DNA of 64,000 bases from Halichondria panicea (lineage: Eukaryota > Porifera > Demospongiae > Suberitida > Halichondriidae), in contig NC_087390.1 in assembly GCF_963675165.1 (NCBI RefSeq), forward strand, positions 5,928,250 through 5,992,249. The letters are read 5' to 3'. Positions 1 to 17,700 of the stretch are shown piece after piece. The position numbers and the translations under genes were made by a program. Below the pieces are notes generated by a model. That model did no database searches. It saw only the letters and a program-made list of their open reading frames with translations, and was not told where the DNA came from. Each line of letters opens with the position of its first letter. The stretch's first letter is position 1.

Positions 1-273
1 GTATCTAAGCTAGACTTTAGTTGCTATTTGCGTACCATAATAATTAATTCCTAGATATTTGATACAAGATTATAATTAATAAACTTAATTTCTCCAAACG
101 TTTTCCGTTACAAGATTGTATATGTAAAATTATTCACCTTGTTATTCTTTCTTTCTGACAACTGGGTGAAAAACATTAGGGACGATATACTAAGCAGATC
201 TAAAGTATACCGATGATGCCTGTACTTGTGTAAATTACTTATGATTATTATACTGTTTTTGTTCTCACTGCAG
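1..273. other. intron of the AT-hook gene, cut by the window edge
   Basis: AT-rich sequence without a convincing coding segment. It ends in a pyrimidine-rich tract and the acceptor CTGCAG at 268-273, directly before the coding exon. I read it as the last intron of the plus-strand gene; nothing else is visible. Confidence 0.6.
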
Positions 274-1058
274 ACAAGCATCCTTCCAAGCGCATAGTGG
301 GTACCAAGCTGAGACACTTTGCACAAACGTCGTCACCACGGACAATTGCCAATGACCCCTCCCCCAACTCTCTCTCCATACCTAGTGCAACTCAAATCCC
401 TTCCACTTCACGAATTGAGCCGACCATCGTGACTGGAAAAAAAAAGAGAGGCCGTCCACCGAAAGTGAAACATCCAAGACCGACAGCACTCAGCACATTT
501 GCAACCAAGAAACGTCCAATCAGTCGAACTCCGACCCCCCTCGAGGATGGTGATAGACAATTAAGAAGAATGGGCGAATTTCAAGGGGAGCCTCCTTCAT
601 TAAGAGCTGATATTGACAAACAGACTGAAGTTACCAAACGTCAAGCGCCGTCTTTGCTACAACTATCCACTGCTCATAACTTATACACTGACTCAACGAA
701 CACGCCCGCTAATTCAGTTTTGGACGATGATATCGGTTCTGTCGCAAGTGTATCGACCAATAGCTCGGGTCAAAGGTCATCTACAAGGGTCACCAGACGT
801 ACTAGAGCGAGTGAAAAAGAAAAACAGGCTCCGTTTAGATTCAACGATTTGTTTAATTTCTACCCCCCAAAACTTATAGTTCGAGACGGTGAATTGGTAC
901 CCGAGCAAAGCCTCTCTGTAAAACATATGGATAGAGTTTCAATAAGCAATCTCCCTGAGTCACATCCGTTCATGAATTGGCGGGTGGGGGAACCCGTGTC
1001 TGAGAACGAGGAGGAGTCAAGTAAGAACAACAGTCGGAAGCGAAAAACTTTTACATAA
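274..1058 (+). CDS. terminal exon of an AT-hook nuclear protein (partial)
   Basis: This is the 3' end of a gene whose earlier exons lie outside the window. The exon opens after the acceptor CTGCAG and stays open for about 261 codons to a TAA at 1056-1058. Near residue 55 of the exon is GKKKRGRPPK, a classical AT-hook that binds the minor groove of AT-rich DNA. Around it the chain is rich in Ser, Thr, Pro, Lys and Arg and looks disordered. The last third has a more ordered stretch containing FNFYPPKLIVRDGELVPEQ. The C-terminus is basic (RKRKTFT) and could act as a nuclear localisation signal. A chromatin or transcription role is inferred from the AT-hook only; I do not recognise the family. 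The gene converges on the minus-strand gene that ends near 1.3 kb. Confidence 0.7.
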
Positions 1059-1289
1059 ATCTTTTTTGTATAATACTTTCTATATGTGGCACTCCTCTGC
1101 AATCTCTTGTATTTGTATAATTATAATCATCCATCATGCATATGCTTATGCTTAATTGCCTCTAATTATAAGCACTGCAACATGCATGCCTTTATTATCG
1201 CTAAGCATAACATTTTTTGTTTATGAAAATGACGACCAATACCATGAAGGGTGCACTTAGAAACAATAATTAATTTCATAATTAAATGT
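1059..1289. other. convergent intergenic gap
   Basis: AT-rich sequence between the stop of the plus-strand AT-hook gene and the putative last exon of the minus-strand coiled-coil gene. It presumably holds both 3' UTRs. No further gene is visible. Confidence 0.5.
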
Positions 1290-7230
<5,941 letters not shown>

Positions 7231-7459
7231 GAGGGAGCAGCTACACCCCCTCTTTCGCCATGGCAACGCGCATGCGTACAAACAAACCACAACTTTGTTT
7301 TCGAACATTGTTGTTCTGTTGCCTATGGCATTGAGTGGGCGTACCTCATAACTAACCTTCAAAGAAATAAACTTCTGAGCTAAAGAAAGACATTGCAAGC
7401 CAAAATTCAAGCAATGCAGATAGAAAACAGTAATCTGTATTGAGCAAAGACAGTGAAAA
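7231..7459. promoter_or_regulatory. bidirectional promoter with X-box-like and NRF1-like sites
   Basis: The start codons of the minus-strand C10orf67-like gene (7230) and the plus-strand giant gene (7460) are only 229 bp apart, head to head. At 7252-7266 is TTTCGCCATGGCAAC: one perfect RFX half-site (GGCAAC), a weaker partner half and the usual short spacer. Directly after it, CGCGCATGCGTA at 7267-7278 matches the NRF1 consensus except for one T. Both lie 22-48 bp upstream of the minus-strand start. Which gene they control is inferred from distance only. Confidence 0.55.
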
Positions 7460-10411
7460 ATGACTAGGCGATCGCGAGGAACTACAACTAGTACAAGGCT
7501 TGTAGTGAGTGTGATCTGTATGCTCTCGCTGCTGCTGTCTGCACAGGCACAGTTCGAGGAGCTTATACTCCGACTACGCAAGCCAGGTAAGTGTAGAGCT
7601 ATTCCTAAACTACTATCAATAGACTATAAATCAGCTAAACTCTAGCTTGTATATTAACCAGCCCCTCCCCCTTATGAAGCCATTGTAGCTCTGAATCAAT
7701 AATCATTAATTAAGGTCTAGAGTACATGTACATGGTCTTCTGCTTGCTTTGCTTTTTATCCAGTAAGCCATAGCCTATTATTGTCCACACATACCTATAA
7801 TTTGATTGGACTAACATAATTATAAGAGCTTCAACTCGTATTGCTAATTCTAATTTTACCTCTATCGTGCAGTTCCCATCAAGGTGGCCTTTACAACCTC
7901 GGAGTACACGGTATCGGAGGACGTGGACGTGCTGGAGGTATGTCTGGAGGTGGACTTAGGTCTGCCCATCCCTATAACTGTGCAGATCACCTCGTATCAA
8001 ACAGACGAACAAGATAGTGCCTTGGGTAAGTCAACTTAATTAAAATCTTTAGTTAGGAATTATCCTCAATACTTCGCTATTAAATAACGATTGGTTTATG
8101 TTTTTTTCCAGCCACTCTTGATTTTGAGCCGTCAGTGCGGACTATTGTGTTTCCTCGAAGCCTGGCATCTACCAGCGTCTGTATCAACCACACCACTATA
8201 GTCGATGACCAGCTAGCTGCAGAAGGGCTGGAGTGGTTCAGTCTCTCTCTGGAGGTGACTAGTGAGACAATGTTTGGAGAGAGAGAGTTTGAAGTGGTTG
8301 TACCAGTTAGCAAGACGAGGGTCACCATCTTGGATAATGATGGTGAGACATAATTATAATCAATGGGAGGGGGTGTCATAAAATGAAGTGCAACGGTATT
8401 TGCCCCTTTTACTCTATACTGCTGCTGCATAGTTAGATGCAACTATCCAATGGAATTAATCACTCTGTCTCAACCATTAAAACTGTATAAGCGACTGGCT
8501 AATGTTTGCCTGAGAAAATGCAGTATGAATTCAGGTACTGGCTAGGTCCAATAAAAGCAACAAATTGTAAAAGCAGCTCCAATAAAAGCAGCAAATTGAA
8601 TGTTGTATACGTAATTTGTTTTCTTGTTCCAGATGTGATAGTGGAGTTCACTCAAAGCAACCTGACAGTGGATGAGGGGGAGGGTGTAGTCGATGTCTGT
8701 ATCTCGGTAGACACGCCCACTGCCACACCCATTTCATTTTTCATTGAGGCAGTCGAAAGCAGTCCCATCTCTGCTATAGGTCTGTTGATATATGCATCAA
8801 TTTAGTCAAATAGTAAATTTAAATACTTTACAATAGCTAAGCTAGAAATGATTAATTTGTTCATTTTTTCATCATCTTCTGTAGCTCATCTCGACTTCAC
8901 TCCTGATCAGAGAACTGTAACCATTCCTCCATCTAACATCACTGACACTACTTGTGTTTCATTCTCAATCCTCGAAGACAAACTGGCCTTCGAAGGACAA
9001 GAGACTTTCTCAGTGCAGCTGCTCCCCCCGATACAGGGGATCGGAGAGATACAGCTCGGAGCCATCACCACCGCCACCGTGTATATCCTTGATAATGACA
9101 GTAAGTGATTGCTATATAAAGTAGACCAGCATTTAATTAACTGAAAGCATCATGATTGTAGCACATGCAGACCATACTCTACTGTACTCAGTAGTTCTAG
9201 TCACATCAAGGCAAAGGTGCTGACTTGCTGCAGTACTACAAGCTACTATATAGTGTGTTAATTCTGCTGTTGCTGTACACCTAATTATATGGAAGCATGC
9301 ATATGGTTAACTATAGCTCATCTTTCTGCAGATGTTACTCTGACCGTTGGCATAGTAGAGAGGCCAGAAGCAGTGCGTCCAATCACAGGAGAGACGGTGG
9401 TGTTCTCGTGTGAGGTACGCTCCTCTAGTGGCCTCCTCTGGCAGAGCTCAACCATCGAGGATATAGTGTTTGTGAGAGCAATTCATGATGTCAATGAAGT
9501 CATGTCCGATGGAGACGCAGGTACGTAATTATACATGTGCAAAATTCCCCTTGTGTATAATTTATTGCTTTTTGTGCCTATCGTTTTGAGCCGGAGGTCG
9601 AGTTACAGTGAAATTGTAGTTATCCTACAAGAGGTCACCCTCTATCAACTAATTATACAGCCAACCCCAAAGCATCCATACTGATAGCATCCTGTGTTAG
9701 TGTAGGGCCCTGCATGCACTTCTTCAAAACCACTGCTCAAGGGTGACCTCTATACAAGTGTTCACAGCACTTATAGAAGCTATATCCCTTCATTTGTTGT
9801 TTACACTTTAGATTGCCTAATAAAGATAAAAGTGCCTGAAGCCTGCAAGAGTGAATAATAATTATATGCATCCCATTGTGGTATTGAAACACTGGACATG
9901 TGTCTCTCTAATAATTGACCTCCTGTTGATATACATGTAGTTACACGTTTATAGCAAAGCATAATAAAACTCCTTTCAGTTGTATAGAAGCAAAAAAGTA
10001 CACTAGTGATCATGATTGGAACAGTATACATATATTACAGCCGTAAACTAAATTATGTTTTTTCATGCCATTAGATGCTGTGGCTGTATTGACATTCGAG
10101 TCACCTGACGTTCTAATGTCCACTCTCACATTCTCCAACGTAACTGGGGGTGGTGTGCTCAATCAGACGGATTTCTTCTGCGTCAGTGCCGACGATCCCA
10201 ACATCAGGAACGTGGAGAGAGTCATACTAGCAGGTAGGGGCATTACCTCATCACACATTCATGAGGATATGCAGCATATAGCCTATGTGCATGTAATGTT
10301 CGTATATGTAATAGCTATATAACAAATCACCAGACAGCTAGCTAGGAAACAAACTGTTGTCTAATTATAAAACAGAATTTTAGTAGCCATTATAGCTTTT
10401 TATGGCATCTG

Positions 10412-10469
<58 letters not shown>

Positions 10470-11784
10470 ACACCCACACCCACACACCCACCCACCCACA
10501 CACATACACACACACACACACACCCTCCACACACACACACACACCACGTACACAGGTATACCCTCCCCTCCCATCAATGTAACAGTTGAGAACAGGACTT
10601 GTAATTGTCTCCACGTAACCTGGACAACACCACTCTACGATGGAGATGCTCCACTGCTCTACACACAGCTGCAGTTCAACGATACGTCAAATTCTTCGGC
10701 AGCTCTTCGTAATCTTCGTACGCAGAGTGGGGGTGTAAAGAGTGTGGAAGTGTGTGACCTCGTGCCAAATGTGCTCTATCTTGGGAGTGTATGGGCGGTG
10801 AATCGTGTGGGCATTAGTGCTAGTGTGGAGGTAGAGCTACTCATCACGGCAAAAGGTGAGAATTACGATTACACTCTGTACTTATATAAATGCCACGCCC
10901 CCACAGTGCCTAGCCCCCCCGGGAACTTTGAGGCTAAGAGCAGCTGTGTGGACTCCACCCTGTGTTTAGACGGCACACTCGCCTTCTCATGGAACGTGAG
11001 TTGATGTGGTTACCAACTATACGAGCGTTACTGTAGCTGGGATTATTAGAATAATGATGTGTACCAGTACTTGATGATAATGTAATGCACGGAAGTTATT
11101 AGTTACCAGTAGTCTATTTTTGAACTTCAAAGTTCAGCTATCTAGTTGATCATTTTTCTCTTTTTATAGCCTCCAGAGACAGACCTCCTCTGTCCGGTGT
11201 ATGCCGTTCACTTGGACTACTCTGTCACTCACTTGGAGGCACTCATCAACTCCACCACCCTCGTCCTGGATAGTCATGTGACCTCCTACACATTCTCTAG
11301 CATAGCCCCGGGGCGGAGTTACGTAGGGACAATTGCCTTTGAGAACGAGGTCGGACTGAGCATGGCCAATCATTCAGGTGAGAGAACAACTACAGCTCAA
11401 TCTCATGCATAAGTTTGCCCTCTTTCATAATTCTTATATGTGTTTTTTTTGTTCATTTTCATTCACTTTATTCGCATTATGATATGCTCTTTACTATGTA
11501 CGTAGCTATGTAGTACTAGTAAGTACCCACTCACAAATACTATGCAAATGTTCTCATCATAGTCCAAAGTAACAAACCTTACACTATATTCGTATGCTAC
11601 TGCTTTTCTACTGTTCACTGACAGTGAGGGAAGATGTCCTCCTCTTTGGAAGCGTGCAGCTGCGCAAGTTGACCTCCCGTAGCACCATCTTCGAGGGAGA
11701 TAACGCTATCTACTCTGCTAGACTGAATGGACCTCCACCGAATAGTTTCTCACTGGACTTCAACAATCTGGACGACTTCACAAG
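7460..11784 (+). CDS. giant gene, exons 1-11: signal peptide, Calx-beta, Ig-like, FN3
   Basis: Exon 1 gives a hydrophobic signal sequence (VVSVICMLSLLLSAQAQ) with likely cleavage after AQA. Exons 2-3 (residues about 43-170) and 4-5 (171-291) each encode one Calx-beta domain. Each is split at the same place, before ATLDF or AHLDF, and ends in ILDND, the usual acidic calcium-binding end of the fold. Exons 6-7 (292-407) look Ig-like, with Cys in VVFSCEV and FFCVSA and a Trp in LLWQSS. Exons 8 and 9-10 (408-606) are two FN3 domains (PSPPINVTV, then PSPPGNF with a Trp in FSWN). Exon 11 (607-659) starts a further Calx-beta-like domain that is finished by exon 12, 25.8 kb downstream. Most introns are phase 1, as is common for extracellular modules. 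Confidence 0.85.
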
Positions 11785-14700
11785 GTGAGCAAAGAGGGAC
11801 ATTATTACCACAAACGCCGTAAGTGTATATAGGCCCCTCTCATAATAGTATACCAGTATAATTGTAATCGTCAGTCAAAGAGATTAACATTCAACGTCTT
11901 AGGCTCCTCTTTTGAAGATGATAATCTTCACTTATAGCATACTATCAGGATGTGATTAGGTGCTCACATTTTTGCATGGAGCTAAGGTATAGCTAAAGTA
12001 GCCCAACCTTATAGTACATAGTAGATGTACTGTGTGTGTGTGTGCGTGTGGTGCGTGTGCGTGTGTGTGGTCCTTGTTGGCTACTGTACAATACCTATAC
12101 TTGTATGTGTGTGGTCTTTGCTTAGTCACTGCGGTTTGCTACTATGTAATAGATACATAAGACAGTATACAGGTATGACTGACAATAATATTGTAGAATA
12201 AAACGACTTTGTACAGAAACGTTTACTACGTTCCAATAGCAAAATCTTATTGTTCAAGCTAAACATGATGTGAATGATAATGACTACTAAATTAGGTCTA
12301 GTGTACTCACTGACCCATATATATATATAGCTGCTATTGTTTGTAAATGTATATAGTCTCATAACTGTTCAAACAATGTTCTGTGAGGTGGGGCACCTCG
12401 TGATGACAAGTGTGCAGGTATGTGTAGGGAAGTTTGATGATGCATGTACTCCTGATGATGAAGGAACGGATGTGATCAAACAATAACAGAACACATCTGG
12501 CTCAATCGGACGAAGAATGCTAGTGCCCAACCTCCCTATTGCTAGGTCATAATCACATGCCATGCTCAGTGTGTAGTATCCCTGTATGTGGCATAGAGAT
12601 AATAAAATAATCGCACTTATCCAAAGTTAAAAACTTACAGATTTGTCCACTGGTAGAGATGTCGTTCCACAGGCTCTCCAGTCCGCATCACCAGATTGTA
12701 TTAGAGTGCAGTTTCCTGTCTCCTTGATGCAGTTCTGATAGAGGTTCACTGTAGAGTTGACTCGAGTGGTCAGAGAGCTCACTAAAGACTGTAGGCTGTT
12801 CAATTGAGTCGTGAATCTATTATCAGTTACGTTCATTAGTTGTGCAATGTCCGCTTCACTTGCTTCTTTTGTCTTGTTCAATTGGAACTTAAGCTCTTGG
12901 ATTTCTTGCATCAAGTTGTCCATGCCTTGGTTAGAACTCACTAGAGCATACACAGACAATGCAATTGCTGCCACCATGGCAGTTAATATCGAGAGAGAAA
13001 AAACTACACGTATGCACTTAACCTTCAAGTTAGTCTCCTTCTTAATTTAAGTTGCAGCAGCGTACATGTGTGTGTTGTCTGCAATGCTCCTCTCAGCCAA
13101 CTTAACTCTGGCATCAGTTAGTTCATCTGCTTTGTCTTGCAGCTCCGGTACTTCCTCGTACACTGGCAGTGTGTGGCCCCCATAGCAAGGATTATTTTCC
13201 ATATGTTGTGTACACAATCCTAATTATTGTGCTGCTGTGTTAATTGATTTTGTACTCTTCTGTATTTATTATGCGTCGGTGGTTGTGTTAGTTTACTGGA
13301 CTTTATACCCAGGATCATATTTCCTTATATTGCTGATCACGTGACGTACAATCAATTACAACCATCAAATCCAGTCATGTGACCGTACTTTAAATGACTT
13401 ATGCGCATATGCAACTGGTGTTTGTTCTACTTCCCTATTATACTCATTGTTGTATGTATGAATTCAATAAACAGATTACCTCTCATGTGATGTTTGTTCT
13501 ACTTACGTATTGTCATGTGCTCTCGTGCAATCTAGTGGGATGTTCTAGAATTCTCCATTCTAAACTCCTCATGTTCTATTTTTAGTGTCATTTTTGTTGG
13601 TCTCTGCACCACATAATTATATGGTTGAATTTATGAATATAAGTTGAATCTGATGTATGAGCCTATATATAAGCTATAGTATAGACTATAGGTTACAATT
13701 ATTTCCTAGTTAATCTGGCTATAGCTAGAACTGTTTATCTGAGAAAGAACTCGACACTCATAAAGTTATGTTACAGTACAAGCATGCATGTGCTTTTACG
13801 CAGGCATACATTGAATATAGCATTGTTTGGGGCTTTCTTTCTGCATGTCCTGTAACAACACTGTGATGGATTGCAGTGGGATTATGCATTATGAGTTGTT
13901 CAGGCTTTCCTTCTGTCCAACACTAAACTTCCTATATCTCAATAGTACAATCATGTAGTCACTGTGGTTTGCTGCTATAATAGTTACACAAGACAGTATA
14001 CATTATGATAATGACTGACAATTGTACAATAAAATGACTTTGTACAGAAACATAGCATGTGTTTGTGACGTAGGTTGGACAGAACGCCTACCATGGTTTT
14101 AAGTGGAGTTGTGTACCTTTTCCAATGAACTCTTGACGCTATAATTATAGATACTAAACAATGTTCTGTGAGATGGGGCACCTTGTGATGACAAGTGTGC
14201 AGGTAAATGTGGAGAAGTTTACAAATAAATGTTCTCCTGACGATGAAGTAATGGACGTAGTTTTACAAACACAGTCCACATTTGACCCAGACTGACGAAG
14301 AGCAGTACTCTTCAAACTCCCTGATGATGAGTCATACTTACACGCCATGCTCAGTGTGTAGTATCCCTGTAGTGGCATATTAGTACTAGAACAATCATAC
14401 CAAAACTTATTAATACATGCAGCAAAGTTGACAACTTACTGGTTTGTTTGCTGGTAGAGATGGTGTTGTACAGAGTTTCCAGTACGCAGAACCAAATGTA
14501 CAAATACGACTTCTTGTGTCTTGACTGCAGTTCTGGTAGAGGTTCACTCGAGAGTTGGTCTTGCATCTGAAGCTGTTGGATTTCCAGCATCACGCTGTCC
14601 ATGCCTTGGTTAGAACTCACTAGAGCGTATGTAGACAATGTAATTGCTGCTACCATGGCAATAGCTGACAGGAAAAGAACAACAACAAAGCTACCCTTTT

Positions 14701-17700
14701 GGCAAAGTTGATTGAAATCCTCTGTTTGCTTTAACTCTGTCATCACTTAGTTCAGCCGCTTTGTTTTGCAGCTGTACTTCCTCGTACACTGGCGGTGTAT
14801 GGTCTCCATAGCAAGGGTTCTTTTGCATGTTAAAACTTCAGGATTTGCACACACTGATTGTAACCAACGGCCTATTGTGGTCAATGATGCGTAGCCTATA
14901 CAATAGCTTTCAACTTATTAGGTATAGCATATCGTAACATCCTTAATTTATACAAACAATGTTATCTCTGTTGAAACATGAAAGTTCATCTCTGTGCAAA
15001 TATTCCTAAAGTTCTACTGTTTCAGTTTCAATGTTTACATAACTTTAATGCGTAGAGATACTGGTTAGCTAGGGCATCTGGTGATCACTAGGAACACGTA
15101 AAAAACAAACGACTGAATAGCAGCATGCTGTGACCCTCCCAGCACTGACGATTTCTTTCATCAAGCTATCCATGCTTTGGTTACAACTCATGTACACAGA
15201 CGACGCAATTGCTGTTACCATGGCAAAGGCTAATAGGGAGAGAGAGAAAACCAAACTGATGCACTTAGCTTCCAGTTAGTCTCTTTTTTGGTGGAAGCTT
15301 CAGCGTTTGTATTGTCTGCAATGTTGCTTGCACTCCTCTCAGTCAGCTTAACTCTGGCATCAGCTAGTTCCGCCCTGTTTGGCAGCTGTACTTCCTCGTA
15401 CACTGGCAGTGTATAGTCCTCGTAGCAAGGGTTCTTTTCCATGTTGCAGTAATACCTCACAATTGTAGCTGTCTATATTAATTGTGCTGCTGATTCTATA
15501 CTCCTTACTCACTTACTCACTAATGTTTAATGGGTGACTGTGTGTTGCTGGATAAATTGTCACATAAAGCTACATGCACCTGGTATTTGCTCTATAATCC
15601 CCCATTATTTTACGTACATGCATTAAAATTAATTACCTTGCCAATGTTATAATAATTATGTCATACAGTAGGCTGCTCAATTGAGTCATGGTTGCTTCAA
15701 TTGATTCTACTCCCTGAGAATACGCTCCTTCGCATAAGCCGCTTCTCATAGCATACCAGAGTTGCAATTGATTGCTCATGTGTATCAATTAACTGAACGC
15801 ATTTTCATTTTGAGTTGCGGTTCATATAAAATTAGCCAACAAACGGCTATAATTATGTATGTGGTATAATAGTACATCAATCACTGCAGTTTTGATACAA
15901 TGTAATAATTATTTAATAAGAGCAGGTATAATTATTATAGTTATTATTTACTACGTTCCAATAGCTGTTCAAGCTAAACATGATGTGAATGATAATGACT
16001 ACTAAATTAGGTCTAGTGTACTCACTGACCCATATATATATATATAGCTGCTATTGTTTGTAAATGTATATAGTCTCATAACTGTTCAAACAATGTTCTG
16101 TGAGGTGGGGCACCTCGTGATGACAAGTGTGCAGGTATGTGTAGGGAAGTTTGATGATGCATGTACTCCTGATGATGAAGGAACGGATGTAACCAAACAA
16201 TAACAGAACACAACTGGCCCAGCTGGACGAAGAATGCTAGTGCCCAACCTCCCTATTGCTAGGTCATAATCACATGCCATGCTCAGTGTGTAGTATCCCT
16301 GTATGTGGCATAGAGATAATAAATAATCGCACTTATCAAAGTTAAAAACTTACAGATTTGTCCACTGGTAGAGTTGTTGTTCCACACGCTCTCCAGTTCA
16401 CATCATCAGATTGTGTTAGAGTGCAGCTTCTTGTCTCCTGGATGCAGTTCTGATAGAGGTTCACTGGAGAGTTGACTCGAGTGGTTAGAGAGCCCACTGA
16501 AGACTGTAGGCTGTTCAATTGAGTCGTGGTTGCTCCATTGGCTGTGTTTAGAGAGCTCACTGAAGACTCTAGGCTGTTCAATTGAGTCATCGTTGCTTCA
16601 TTGGCTGTGTTTAGAGAGCTCACTAAAGACTCTAGGTTGTTCAATTGAGTCATCGTTGCTCCATTGGCTGTGTTTAGAGAGCTCACTGAAGACTCTAGGT
16701 TGTTCAATTGAGTCATGAATCTATTATCAGTTACGTTCATTAGTTGTGCAATGTTTGCTTCACTTGCTTCTTTTGTCTTGTTCAATTGCAACTTTAGCTC
16801 TTGAATTTCTTGCATCAAGTTGTTCATGCCTTGGTTAGAACTCACTAGAGTATATACAGACAATGCCATTGCTGCTACTATGGCAGTTAATATGGAGAGA
16901 GAAAAAACTACATGTATGCACTTAACCTTCAAGTTGGTCTCCTTCTTAATTGAAGTTGCAGCAGCGTGCAAGTTTGTGTTGTCTGCAATGCTCCTCTCAG
17001 CCATCTTAACTCTGGCATCAGTTGGTTCAGCCGCTTTGTTTTTCAGCTCCGGTACTTCTTCGTACTCTGGCACTGTATAGTCCTCGTAGCAAGGGTTCTT
17101 TTCCATGTTGCAGTAATACCTCACAATTGCAGCTGTCTATATTAATTGTGCTGCTGATTCTATACTCCTTACTCACTTACTCACTAATGTTTAATGCATG
17201 GGTGATTGTGTGTTGCTGGATAAATTGTTCACATTCTCCTGAATTAACGCTACATGCACCTGGTATTTGCTCTATACTCCCCCATTATTTTACGTACATT
17301 CATTAAACTGCAGCATAATTACCTTGCCAATGTTGTAATAATTATGTCATACAGTAGGCTGCTCAATTGAGTCATGGTTGCTTCAATTGATTCTACGCCC
17401 TGAGAATACGCTCAGTTTGTTTGGCCTTATCTCCCTGCTGTACTTCCTCGTATACTGGCACTGTACTGTCCGCATAGCAAGGATTATTTTCCGTACACAT
17501 TCCTAATTATCGTGCTGTGTTGATTTTGTCGGTGGTTGTGTTAGTTTACTGGACTTTACCCAAGATCATAATTCCTTATATTGCTGATCACGTGACGTAC
17601 AACCAATTACAACCATCAAATCCAGTCATGTGACCGTAAAATGACTTATGCTCATGCAACTTGTGTTTGCTCTACTTCCTCATTGTATGAATGAATAGTT

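Noticed and set aside
613-879. Alternative plus-strand frame in the AT-hook exon
   Set aside because: Shadow frame of the exon read from 274; it has no splice support and lacks the AT-hook.
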